From Tanypteryx hageni (Eukaryota > Arthropoda > Insecta > Odonata > Petaluridae), in assembly GCA_028673005.1 (NCBI GenBank), contig CM054112.1, positions 187,748,564-187,812,563 on the forward strand: DNA of 64,000 bases, read 5' to 3'. Shown in pieces: positions 48,401 to 61,000 of the stretch; position 1 is the first letter of the stretch, and every line of letters begins with the position of its first letter. Below the pieces are notes generated by a model, which did no database searches, was not told the DNA's origin, and saw nothing but the letters and a program-made list of their open reading frames with translations. The translations under genes and the position numbers were made by a program.

Positions 48401-49269
48401 CATACTTGGTGCAATTAAATCGCCTTAACTCATTTCGAGGCGATAACGTAGGTTCTCATGCGCTGTTGAGTCATTTGAGCTCCGTGACCCTACAAGTCAT
48501 CCCACAACGATGTTAGGAAATTTCTTTTTGGTGCGCAAAAGCTTCATTTCCGCAACTTATTCGAACTCTAGTAATACGTGTAGATTTATTACATTTTTAT
48601 CTACCATCTTCATTCACGACTCGCGTTTTATATGATAAACATGTCGCACAAGTATAGAATTTGATGTGGGATGCTCGGAGTTCAAAAGAAGCTTCATAGC
48701 GTTATTTTGTGGATGCTAAGGCCCATATAACCAAATATAGGACCTCCATATGGGTCGGCGTTAAAAGAATTGTCAAACTTCTCACTGCGGTCGACGAAAC
48801 TGGTTATTTTTTGCTCAATGGATCCTATATGTACAAACTCGATCGACGTGGAGAAATTCGGCGACTTAAACGCCGTGATTTTTCCCTTTCTCGTTATGTT
48901 TTGCGGCTTTTCGGCGATCGCTATCTTCACGCGATGTTTTAAATTGGATCGGATTTGCGGTTGAAGTCAGTCGGATTAAGATACGGCGGCTGTCTCGGGA
49001 CGGGTATTATCTTGTTTTCTTCCCATACTTTTGATTTCATATTATGAGAATCTCTTATCACGGGAAACTTAGCGATGTATATCGCTTCGATATTATGTAT
49101 TAGTCATATGATTAGCCGTAGTGCCGTGTGTTCTGTACCTATTTCTCCCACGGAGGTTCACAAAGAGGCTGAGACGCGAATCTAGTTTCCATAGCGTTTG
49201 ACTAGTACGCCCTCATCCGCTACGATAGCATTCTCGCTCTGCGGGCGGGTTCCCGAGTGTCGGCGTAAG

Positions 49270-49560
49270 AAGCTATGCGGGGGAGGCACAAGGGGAGGGA
49301 GGAGGAGCCTCAAAGAGAGGGAGGCACAAAGGGAGGTAGGTGTGGGGAGGATGATGGCGGGGGTGAGGTAGCGATCTGTCGATGGGAGGAAAAGAGTCGA
49401 GGGATAAAGGAGGAGGAGGAATCGGGTAAGTGGGTCGCTGTAGACATTGCGCGAGCGTTGGGAGGAGGGGGGGGGGAGGTGGAAGGAGGAACGGAGGGAG
49501 TAGTGTTTGGAAATTGGAGGGGGGAGAGGAGGGAGAGAGGGGAGGCAGGAAAGTGCAAAA
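49270..49560 (+). repeat. Purine-rich tract
   Basis: G/A-dominated plus strand with GGAGG and AGGGAGG motifs and a G9 run. Its translations are Gly/Arg/Glu low complexity. Confidence 0.65.
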
Positions 49561-52500
49561 GTGATGCTGGGAGAGCGTTTCGAGCTTCGTCTTGTGGAAA
49601 TAAAGCGAGAATGGAAATACAGGTTTCCTACGTCCATCCTCTCGCTAGAGCATCCCAGAGAGCGACGGAATGCACTCGAATGCTGTTTCTCCGCGAAATG
49701 GAATTCCGGGAATAGCGTGTGTTTTGGTCATCCATCAAAAACTTGTTTTGGTGGGCGAAACGGAGCCGGAGATACAATCATCGTGATATAAATTTTCGCT
49801 CGAACGGGATTTTTGTTTTTTCCCCCCTGGAAGGTATAAAAACTTTTTCTTATATAAAAAATATATCTGCGAGCACAACTAACGACTTATATTCAATAAT
49901 CACATAGTCATTCTTTTAATCATAAATATCTAAAAGTTTTTTCGGCTCTTATGATTTGTTTCATGAGTATACAAATTTGATTCTGGCTAAAAAGGGGATT
50001 TTTTTATAACACAACACGTTCCCATACTAATACCCTTCCTGTTTGCTTTGCCGGTTTCGTAAAATCGATAAATATTACTATTTATTTGAGTTTCTTCGTT
50101 AAATATTTTATGAAGAATCCCATCGTGGGAAACGTTTACATCCGTCATACTTTCGTCGGAGATATCAAAGAAAAATTTTTAATAAAACCTTTTACCTTAA
50201 TTGCTCTAAATCGTTTATGATGGCATTCTTCCGCGCGAGCGGACTAATTGGCCGGCAAAAAAAATTGTTACGGGTGTTGTATCATTTTTCCGTTTCTCTT
50301 CCGTCTCGTTCGTCCGTATTCAGTCCTTTCATGCGATAGGGGTTCGAGATGGACAGCCGTTTGGGCGAAGGGGAAGGGGGATGATGGGGGTGGGGGCGAG
50401 GAAGGAAGCGAGCGTGAAAATTGGAATAGCCAAATAAGAGAGGCGTCGGAATTGAACGAGCCAGCGGGCGCTCTCATTTCTTCTGCTTAAGGCCGTCTTC
50501 ACTCCCCGTCCCCCCCCCCCTCCCCCAATTCATTCTCCCGTCGCACGTAAGGAGAAAAAATAACCAAGCCGTCCGAAAACATCCGGCAACACCGTTCCTC
50601 CTTTTGCCCGTCCGCCTCATCTCCTCCCTGCCTGCGGGCGTTCCCTTTCACCTGAGGAAAGGAAGACTCCTGCGGGCTAGCGACGTTGCCAGGTCGCCGC
50701 TCGGCACACCTGTTCGACAGCTCCCATACCCCCCTCCGCTATATCGTTCCTCTCTTTGTGTGTGTGTTACGAAGGCTAGAAGTGGGTCAGTGGGACCTGA
50801 GGGTTGGGCGATAGTGAGCATGGCTCTGACTACGGCCGCCTCTCCTCGTCTCCCCCTCCCCCTCGTCGACCCCTTGTATTCTCGGCACCCTGCCTCTTTC
50901 GCTCTCTCCGCTCCTTCACCCATGCACACCTCTTCCTCTCCCTCTCTTTTTATCTCTAACGTTGTGCGTAATGGTTGAGTAACCCTAAGCCGTTTAACGC
51001 GGTTCACGCAATTACATGAGGTACACGCTAATTGTTGGGGGAAGGGTGTTGGAGGGGTGGTTCCTGTGTGTCGAATAGGAGGGTGAGAAGGGGTAAAGGA
51101 CGACGGATGTAGGAGAGGGTGGCTCACGGAGTTGGCTTCGTCTTTGGAGTGGGGAAACTCCTATGCTGGATTCCAATGTTTTTTATTCTTAGAATAGTTT
51201 ACAATCTTCTTTACGAATGCGAGGTATTTAAACGCATATTCGAAGTACGTAATATCCGTAAATACTTATGAGAGAGTTTACATTAAAATCGGGGCGAAGT
51301 AAAATGAAAATAAGAAACGCCCATTGTGTTTTGTATTTGGAATCAAATAACGGGTATTACTTACACGCAAGCATTGCGACAACGATCACCTTCGTGTTTG
51401 ACGTGTGTATTTAGAATTGGGATTTTATTCACGTATGATAAGATGCGGAGAAGGAAAGGAAAAGGGGGACAGTGAGACCAGATGGGCACGTAAAAAAGGA
51501 ATGATTCCCTACACCACCTGAGCGTACGGTAATCTTTTTTGTTAGTGTTCTCGAGATTCCTTTCTCGGAGTTGTGCCCTCCCGTCTAACCACGCCGTCTT
51601 GTATTCTCCGCCTAGGTATTTTTTTAATCCGAGCGTGGGTTTCCGTTTTTTCCCTCTGCTCCTCTCCCCGCCGCCTCCTCCGTGGTCGATGGTATTGCCG
51701 TTAGCAACCGTCTGGCCGCCGTCTTCTTCTCTCTCATTCTCTCGACGACGTCTCTCCTTCTTCTAACAATATATCTCGATGGAAACCACTACCCTCTCGG
51801 TCCATCTTCTCGCTCCCTTATTACCTGCATGTGGTACGTGCATGTGTGTGTACGCGCGCGCGTGCATCTCGATCGAAAGCAGGCCACGGTCGATTCCTTT
51901 CACATTCCCCACGGGAGAAAATACGGGGTAGGCAGTTGCGAGGAATGGAGAGGGGGAACAAATAACCACCGGGTCGGTGAGGAGCAGAATATCATTACGC
52001 TATCCTTTTGTTTTGCTATTTTGACCGCCCCTGCGCAGTGCTCGCTGTTTTATGTTTCGAATCACGCGTCCGTTTTCCTCCTTTCTCTCTCATTTCCTGA
52101 TCTTTGTTTTTTTTGCAATTTTGGAATTAAATGATTGTATTTGTGTTTGCGTGCGTATCCTCCTTCCATCTTCTTTCTCTTTTTCCTCTCTCTCTCTGCT
52201 CCACTAATTGTCGCTAACAGTGACGAATAGTGTTTTTTTCCCTCAGGATCCGCGATTTAGTGCGAATCTCATTCGTTTTCTTGAGAATGAGGGCGATTAT
52301 TTCCTTTACTTTCCTCTCTTTCCGTCTGGTCGGAACGTTTTGCGCTGAATCCCCCTGGCGGAAAGCGTCATTTGATAAATGCCCATTTCCTCCCCAAATA
52401 TGGTTTGTCGCTATATGCTTGTGAGAGAAAAGAAACTCTCACAGCGGATAGCGCGAAGAATCTGCCCTGCAAGGTGCGACTTGGAATACAAAAGTGTTTA

Positions 52501-55500
52501 AATCAATCGTCGGCTTATCCTACGTGGAGTGTTTTGGAAGAAGAACCACGTTATGATAATTATGATCAAAAACAAAAACCGTTTATAAAATATCTGAGCT
52601 GAAACTATTTTCTGTGTTTTCGGGTGACTACAGACCTCGCCGTTGCATTGTCAAGGATTCCTTAAACAAAATAGCATTTTTCGTCCGACGGGGTGACGAC
52701 TCTTAAAATTAATCATTTCGCGAGGTAGGAAGTTTCCAAGGCTGTTACGCTTCGCGGCTTCTGGAAAAAGGAAGTCGGAGAAAGGAAACGAAAATTCCGC
52801 TTTGTTTCCCGGATCTCCTCGCGTCTGTTTTTGGACAGGTGCTTCGTATTTTGTCTCACGGAGAATCGAGCGTCTTATTTTGTTTCTGTACGGCGAAGTG
52901 GCGTCTCGAATCGTAAAGGACACGGGACGGATTCTCTCCTTATAACGAGGTTGATCCTTCCGGGAACTCGTCTCGGTTTCGATTTCCCTATCGAGAGTAC
53001 GTAATTTGACTTCCGTTTCCGTTGTAGACGCCGCGGGAGTATCCGACGATGTGGGATGTGGGGGGGAGGGAAGTATGATAATTTGCGTTGAATGAGAAAT
53101 TGCCTCTGCCTATTCCCCTCTTCCCACATCCTTCCCTTTCTCAATTAACGAGAGGAAGGGCTGGAATGAGAGGGAATATTTCTTCGCGTTCATTTTAGAA
53201 AAGACGACGCTGCCTTTTCGTTAGGGAGCTGACGTTAATCGTCCTGAAGGGAGATCGGGCTTCCGGAAGGTTTATGGAGGTGAATTTTTTTCCGGTCGGT
53301 GATTTTCGTTTAGCGACGATGCCACTTCTTCCCTTTCTCCGCTATTTCTCTCTTCATCTCACGACTATCCGCTCGCTCACTCTTCCAACTGCTTCGCAGC
53401 CAACATCCCTTCCGCTCGACTCCTCGTTCCGGAAACTGTCGGAAAGAATTGACGGTTTCCCGGAAGGTGAAAAACGTTCGTTTTGATCCGGAAAAGCGCG
53501 GTTTCAAATGTTTGGCGACAAGTTTTAACCAAGGACGTCACGTAACGTGTGTTTACACAAACCGCGTGTTATTCATTTCCGTTGAAAACTAAAAGGAATG
53601 GTGTAATATCTTCATCGATCAGTCTTATTAAGAATAAAGAAAAGAATTTTATGTGATTAATATCATCTCAATGCTCCTTCCATGGGGATACCTCCTTTAA
53701 AATCCCCGAGCTATCCATCTTGTGTGTTCCAACTAACTCTGTGGAAATATGCTACCTTAAAGTAACGTAATCCATTATATGCCGTATCCGTGTATGGATT
53801 CGCCATTACGTGGATGCCAACATATAAGGAGAGCCTACGATGGAGGAGTTATTCTTCTGGCGAGTGGGAGAGGGCTCGTTCTCCGAATGAGCGTTGCATA
53901 ATTCGGACTGGGCGGCTGTTGTGGAACGAGAGGACGATGGGAAGTGTTGTGGGCGGGTGGGTGTAATTTTGATAGCGCTGTGGAAAGAGAGAACAGATGG
54001 GATAGGGAGGGAGAGTGGAGATTTTTTTCCTCGCTCTGTGCCCTGGGTTACCAAACATCCGCACGTTGCAAAGTCACCTTTTGTGTGCTATGTGGGCGTG
54101 TGGTGGGAAAAGTTATGGAGGATAAACTTTTTTCTCGTGTTTCGTCCAACCGTCTGCGATCTTAGATAATCTCTTGACTTACTTTCCAGTCATATAAATA
54201 GTATGTGGTTTAACATATACGTTTGTTTTAAAAGTGACGGCCATTTGAATTTGCGAAATATTTGGTAGCTAGACGAAATTTCCTTTAGTGGACCCGTCGA
54301 ACAAATGTAGCTATAATATTTCTCGGTATTGAGTAATTTGTTCAGTCATAGCGTTTTCGAGCTGTGCTACTGCACGTTTTGTCATTTAAAGTGTCAGTTA
54401 ACGCGGGGCTAAGTTCTAGATACTAGCGCAATCCACCTGGTAACTCCACCCCCTGGCATTTTCTTTGGCCTGAAATGCATGAATTTTAGAGCTCGATGTT
54501 GTAATTATGAACCCTCTCTTCTTGTTCTATTTTTGTTCCTCGTAGTTTATAATTACACCACCGAGGGAGAAAGAGTGAGATAGACTATTTTCATTTGTGC
54601 GCGGCGCGCTATTATAAAAAATTATAATAGAGCGAGAACGTTAAGAAAGCGCCTCACGATTACGAATGTTATGACCCAGTTAAGATCCACGTTTTTTTCC
54701 GGCCACCTTGTGTGATTTCGGTGGGAAATCTTCTCACACGAGTTCACGGTATAAACATTCTGTTTTGCGTGATTTTATTTTTATAATAAAGCTCCATTTA
54801 CATAATTTAGACTCGCGACGCTAGAGAGGCAGAGGGGGCAGGGAGGAATAGAAGGGCTCGTTTTGCCGCGACACGGTTTTAATGCGTTCTCTTTTTTGAA
54901 ACAAAAAACGTTTTTGGCGGATATTGGAAAGTTAGCAGTGGTGCTTTATTTATCGCCCTCGTCGACGGAGATAAGGCAAGTTGTTGGAGTGGAGGCGTCC
55001 CTTTTATTTTAAAAAAATCGATTCGATCTGTCATACAACTAGAGAGCTTCTTTGTTTCCGTGTCAGGGTTAGAGAGAGAGAGAGAGGCGTGAAAAACACG
55101 CGTTCAACTCGATTCGACCAAAAGATAGTGATTTCCGAATCAATGGATCGAAAAGATTCACGCGGAGAATGTTAAAAATTGGCATTTTGCCGTGCCCACA
55201 GTGAGTCAAGATTACGCCCCACATCGTTAAAAAAATAAGCGAGGAATCGACGGTTATTGTTGTTGTATCTCTACCCTAGATCTCTCCCTTCCCGATATCG
55301 TCTGCCTCCTCTCCTTTATGGGGAATAATGGTAAAAGCCAAATCCAATATTCAGATATAGCTATAATTCTCCGAGGAACGGTTTTCGAACGAGTGTGCTA
55401 TCTAATTGGCACAGTCTTGAATACTAAGGATACCTCTGCAGCATCTCGAACGTAAAGATTTACAAAAGCTTCAGGCACTTGAAAGAGGACCATTTAATGC

Positions 55501-56768
55501 GAAACAGGCCTCAGAATTGTGATTTACGATTTTTTTGCCGCCATTGTATACGCTAAAAAGTTACCAGCTACGAATTGCGCGAAGCTCAGGAAATTAAAAA
55601 AGCGCGGAGTATTTCCCATTTCAGACTCTCCTAATTGTATGGAATGAGATCTCGATTAATGTTCAGAAGTCCATATCCTAAGATGCTCATCTCGCTCGCC
55701 GTATTCCGCACGCGAGATGATACGATACGGGAATTTTCCTTACGAATGGTGTAACAAGCAACGTAATTGACACACGTACAAATCCGAAGTTTTTTTAGAA
55801 AATGATCGCATGTACAAACATCGTTATCGAGGTTTTTGAACCGTTCTACAACATAAATATGTATCGACCATTACGTAGGGCCGATACGAGTTCTCAGACG
55901 GCACTCGAACATCACCGGCCGCTTCTAATAAATAATGCCCAGCCACGATTTGAATATTACCCCGTCTCCCAAGGGACTCCTATAAGGAAGGTACCTATCT
56001 CTCTCACGCTCCCTTGTTCCCTTCTTCTATTTCTCCTTTTTTCCGCCCACATTCCCTTTTATTGTCCCCTCTAGGAACTTTGTAAATACCTCCCTCGCTC
56101 ACTCACACGAAACTCCCTCTCGCCTCCTCTCCACCTCCAGCACTGCCTACCATATCTGGGTCAAGGAGAGACAGCGCAGCCCTTGCGTAGATGTTGCAAC
56201 ACCGCAAACTATCCCGCCTTTCTTCCACTTTCCCTTCCGGTTCCTAACTGCTCTCTTAAGTTCGTGTGTGTTTCCTTTCTCTCTCTCTCTCTGCCTCTTC
56301 CTCTCTCACGGCCTCATCCTCTCTTTCTCTCACACCCTTCGCCTCTCCTTCAACTGCCGATGGACCTAAAACGGAACCAACCTTTTAAAAGGCGACGTGG
56401 GGCAGGGTGTCCATTGCTACTGTGGACAGGCTTACGCCGTATATCTCCTAATTACCGTAGGACTTCCCTTCCGTCAAAGAGCATAGGGCCACAAATTAAA
56501 ACCTTTGCACAAATCCCAAAAATGCTTATTTTATTCAGAGCTGCGGAATATTTAAAAAAATACCCAATTATTTATAAAACGAAACGGTGGCTCTTTCAAG
56601 CTCTGTTTCGTGCCCTCGGTCGTTGAAGTTTTTTATTTTCTACCACCGACGCGCGTCGAGCCAAAAATCTTCTCTTCGCGTCACGTACCGCACTCCAGTT
56701 CTATTCTGTTTGTTTTACTAATCGTATCCGGGAAGATATAAATTATTCGGCTGAGTATCGATCTTATC

Positions 56769-56771
<3 letters not shown>

Positions 56772-56799
<28 letters not shown>
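56772..56799 (+). repeat. (CT)14 microsatellite
   Basis: Fourteen uninterrupted CT dinucleotides. Confidence 0.95.
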
Positions 56800-56800
<1 letters not shown>

Positions 56801-57424
56801 GTACCCATCGAAAACGAAACACTTTCGACGGCATCTATGTCGAGGGCGCGGGCTGGACGAATTGGAGCGACAATTCGATCCAAGGAATTAATTGAGGACG
56901 TTTACCTCGAATGGGAATTTCCCAACCGCGCTTAATTGCGCTCCGTATATCTCTGTCTTTCGAGAAGAGCGGGATGGCGTCACAAAAAGGAGAAGTTTTT
57001 CTGCGGGATGCATCCCTCTGGAATGATCGTCCTCGCGGTGCTCCACTTTCTGATTCGAGCGATTTTATTCAAGTCCTCACGCCACGCAGGGATGTTTTCA
57101 TTTAAAGCCAGGATTGCGATGCTCGTTGGGTTATCTCTCTAAGCGGGGAGGAAGGGGAAGGATGCACGCGGCAATGGCGTCTTATCTGGAAAGAGCGCAC
57201 CGCGGTTGATTAAGGAATGAGGGGAAGGGGTAAATAAAGACGTCGTCACTGACTTCTACGGTACCGATGTTTAGGTTAGGGAAAGATACACTCAACCGGT
57301 GACCCTTGCAAGGTCTCTAGAAGCCGGTAATTTAAAGACTGCCGAGCTTGTTTCATTTCTTAATCCGATAGGGATCTGTGAAGAACTTTGTCACGTTCAT
57401 TTTCTATCGGCGTCCTGTATGTAC

Positions 57425-57425
<1 letters not shown>

Positions 57426-57479
<54 letters not shown>
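57426..57479. repeat. (TA)n microsatellite, left of the inverted repeat
   Basis: About 27 uninterrupted TA units, the left flank of the foldback structure. Confidence 0.95.
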
Positions 57480-57484
<5 letters not shown>

Positions 57485-57518
57485 GCTTACGGAAAAGGAA
57501 AGGTAAAATGGATGTATG

Positions 57519-57863
57519 TATGGCAACAAGGTGTTGGGATGAGGAAACCCAGTGAACACTCACCAATCGGACGACTTCAGGTTGGCGAGGCCCCGGGGAT
57601 GTCGAAGCGACACACGTAAAAGAACACTAAAACACAGAAACATCACAAACGTAGAAGCTTTCGGAATTATTCCTTCATTAGCTACAGAGAGAGAACTCTG
57701 TCTGTAGCTAATGAAGGAATAATTCCGAAAGCTTCTACGTTTGTGATGTTTCTGTGTTTTAGTGTTCTTTTACGTGTGTCGCTTCGACATCCCCGGGGCC
57801 TCGCCAACCTGAAGTCGTCCGATTGGTGAGTGTTCACTGGGTTTCCTCATCCCAACACCTTGT

Positions 57864-57870
<7 letters not shown>
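57519..57870. repeat. Exact 170-bp inverted repeat with 12-bp spacer
   Basis: The left arm 57519-57688 and right arm 57701-57870 are exact reverse complements over 170 bases by direct comparison. Only 12 bases (57689-57700) separate them. The arms run from TATGGCAACAAGGTGTTGGG at the outer end to TTCATTAGCTACAGA at the spacer. They contain no hAT-like ends and no long open frame. Such a long exact foldback can extrude as a cruciform or be transcribed as hairpin RNA. Zero divergence points to recent formation, ongoing gene conversion or an assembly artefact. A relationship to Penelope-like elements, which often form inverted terminal arrangements, is only a guess. Confidence 0.92.

Positions 57871-57909
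<39 letters not shown>
57868..57909. repeat. (TA)n microsatellite, right of the inverted repeat
   Basis: About 21 TA units immediately continuing the outer end of the right arm. Confidence 0.95.
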
Positions 57910-57912
<3 letters not shown>

Positions 57913-57970
57913 CTGGGCTTCCCTCAACACCTTGTTGCCACCCTCATCACTACCTTTTCTTTTCCTTTAG

Positions 57971-57973
<3 letters not shown>
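57910..57973 (-). repeat. Diverged third copy of the arm's outer end
   Basis: In reverse complement this segment contains TGGCAACAAGGTGTTG followed by an AGGGAAGCCCAG block, preceded by AAAGGAAAAGAAAAGGTA. It parallels, with differences, the 57490-57553 region (GGAAAAGGAAAGGTAAAA, TGGCAACAAGGTGTTG, AGGAAACCCAG). It is a partial, older copy of the same unit in the orientation of the right arm, sandwiched between two TA arrays. Confidence 0.7.

Positions 57974-58033
<60 letters not shown>
57974..58033. repeat. (TA)n microsatellite, third array
   Basis: About 30 TA units closing the compound structure. The sequence beyond returns to ordinary AT-moderate DNA. Confidence 0.95.
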
Positions 58034-58036
<3 letters not shown>

Positions 58037-61000
58037 GTATTTGCTAATTACTGTTCCATCTATCATGTGCAGTTCTTTTCCAGTGGCGAAATTGAAATGA
58101 TGTCAACATTTGAATTTATAGCGCGCTTCTAGTCGTACGGGGTACATGTAAATTTGAGCAATTTATTATTTATCTAAAAACATTCACAAATGCGTTATTA
58201 TATTTTGTCGAAATTCTATTTACAAACCAAACGGAACAATAGATTAAAATCAGAGCCATAAAAGGAAATTTGACATTTCTTGCCATTTATTTCTTGGGAA
58301 CGTACAAGAAGCCTCACTCACGAATAAAAATACATGAGAAAAACGCCAAGAGAGAAAAAAGCACCTGCGGTCATGTTTGTAAACGTTGAGGCGACGCCGT
58401 CATATTCCCTGGCTCATGATTCGTATTCACCTTGAGATAGGCGTTGCTGTCTGATGAGGTGGGGGTGGGCGAAGAGAGTGGATTCGGCGCGTGATGCGAC
58501 GCGGGGCATTGTTTCGTTTCTCCTCCCTCCTTCCTTTCTCTATCTATCTCTCTCTCTCGTTCTCCTCCCATTCCATCCGATGTCTGAGACGCCTTCTCGT
58601 AGGACCCGTCGCGTCGTCACGGTGCGGATGGCTTAAGACGGTCCCGAAATAAGAAACCCACGAGATACTTGGTATAGGAGTCGCACGGAATTTTAAAAAG
58701 AGGCGAGGAGTGTGAGGGGATGGGAAGCATAAAGTGGCGGGGAAAGGAACTAGAGGCTTCGAAATTCGGAGCCGGTTTGAAGGAGGGGGAGACGAGTTGA
58801 AGGAAGGGTGGCGGGGACCTGTGGAATGGTGACCAGGAAGAGGAGGCAAGGAACGGTGTGTGTCCCTGCGTGCGTTTTCGTGTGCGTAGGCGATGTATTC
58901 AAATGATGCTTGGACTTCCTAAGCGAGAGGAGAAGAGAGGAAAGTGAAGGGCATTGAATTTCGATGATGGCAGCGTGGCCCTTGAGCCCTAGTGGGCTTT
59001 TGTTTCCCTCGTGTTGTCTTTCCATAAATGCGTAAGACTATTAATGTTCCGTTCCGCAATTTTTTTGGACGCGTACCAACATTAGTCGGCCTTTTCCGTG
59101 TAGATATTTTCAAGGCCCGCCGTGAAAGTTTGGATGACGTAAGGAAGAGGTTGCCTTTTTGTGTACGAATGATCGAAGCATACGAAATCTCCGGTTCTTC
59201 CGATACTCGGAGTATGTTATCCCACGTCATATTAAATTTATTATTGAAACTGAGCGGTTATGCTCTGAAATGTTGTTCTTGAAACGAAGGCGGTCAGGAG
59301 AAAAGCCGATTCCGGCGATTTAGGAAGAAAATATCGCGTAAAAAGATGCTCCTGTCTTTTCCGCTTCCAAGGTTATTGAAATCATCTTTGGCGCTCCGCG
59401 ATCCTTCGAAACATCCTGACCTCTCAAGGGTCAATCGTCAGGAGAGGAGTCGAAATATTAGCAAGGGAAGGTCGACGAACGACGTAACGGAAGAGAGAAA
59501 GAGAGAGGGAGATAGAAAGATGGAAGGGTTCTCTCTCTTCCTCGCTCGCTGAATAAACAATTTCCGTGAATGACTGAAAGGCCAATCCGGGGCAACTACC
59601 CAAGGCGTCGGGACTTTCTCAAGGTTGAGGGTGTGAGGAGGGGGCATATAAAAAGGGGGAGGAGAATTGGAGGGAATATATGTATAGAGGGAGAAGGAAG
59701 GGATATTATTCGCCAGTGACAAGGACGAAACGATTTCGTGCCTCTCCGCCTCAATTCCGGGCTTTTCTCTTTGCTTCCGGTGACGTCGGAGAGCGATCTG
59801 TATCAACGCCTCTCTACTCCATCGATCGGTTTCGCGAAAATAATTCTTCGGTTTTTAGAAGGAGGGGAGTGAAAAAATATGTCTCCTTCGGGTTGGAAAT
59901 CGCCCTTCCTAGCGTCTGAATAAATAAAAAAAGGATTCCGGCTGTTCGGATCCGAAATAGATCGAGGATAAAAGAAAGGAAGTTTTTTTTTTACTTCGCA
60001 AACTTCCATTCCCGCGAAACGGTCGGTTTCTTTCGAGGAAAATAATTACGAGAACGAGGTTATACAACGTTAAATCTGGAAATCTCTCCCTTCGCATTTG
60101 GCAGTCGGAAGCGAGACTTCACAAGCTCGGGAGAAAATATTCAAACCCCAACATAAATAAACTCTTTGTCTTATCTATCTAGATACGACGGGGAAAAGCT
60201 TTTATTTAGGCGTTTTCTGTTTTTCTTTTCCGAAAAGTTTTTGCGTATTTTTTCTACTGGAGGTGGATTGAGTGAGAGAGAGGGAGGAGGAGGGACAGGT
60301 GGGCGGAGAGGTGAGAGAGGCGGTTCGGAAAAGAGAGTGGACCAAGGTGGTGAATGTTTTTAGCCAGGAAACCTCATTTTTAAAATAAGTACCAAGGGCA
60401 GCCTCCACGGCCAGGAAAACGCGGAAAAGAAGAAGACGAAGAAAACTGAAAGGAGTATTTCTTCTTCTGTGTCCAAGACGCACGAGGAATGGGAATAAAC
60501 ACGGTAATGGCAGATGGCGTGGGGAGGAGAAAAATGAAATAAAAGGAAGAAGGTTTGGGTGGCATAAGAAAGGAAACGGGGAGGGTGTCGCGGGAGAAAT
60601 GTAATTATTCGCGTGGCATGGGCGAGAGAGTCGTGAACGCGGGGCAAACGAGGAAAAGGCAAGCAGGTGGGGGAAATGGCTATCTTTTTACGCGTCTACG
60701 AGAAGAGAGTGTGCGAGAGAGGGCGAAGGGAGAGAGAGAGAGAAAGAAAGGAAAGCTAGATGGGGAACATCTATCTTTTCCCCCGAAGCTTTCATCTCAG
60801 GTAGAGGTGATTTTTTCCCTCTTTCCCTGATGTGACGGAAGGGGTGGGGATGATGGAAGAGTGGAAATAAAGAGAAAAAGAATAGAGGAGAGAGAAAGAG
60901 AGAAGGTTTGGATGAGAGCTTGTGAGGGATGGACGGGAGGGTAAAAAAAAGGGCGGGCGGTTTCGGGCCCCTCTCTTTTGGTCCAACTTCCTGGGACTCG

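Larger units (their letters stand above)
41157..57425 (+). other. Large intron, fourth part: no exon found
   Basis: No convincing exon. A pyrimidine tract lies at about 42190-42400. A G20 run is at 42456-42475 and a C11 run at 50510-50520. A purine-rich stretch lies at 49270-49560, further CT-rich stretches at 56000-56360, and (CT)14 at 56772-56799. A small AT hairpin is at 54609-54630. Short frames such as 45653-45991 and 48709-48942 show no domain. Confidence 0.45.

Noticed and set aside
52230..52330. Possible exon after a TTTTTTTCCCTCAG acceptor-like site at about 52246
   Set aside because: The following frame runs about 33 codons to a stop without a donor, and acceptor-like sites are abundant in this CT-rich DNA.
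57270..57290. TTAGGTTAGGG as telomere-type repeat
   Set aside because: Only about two imperfect units; not an array.
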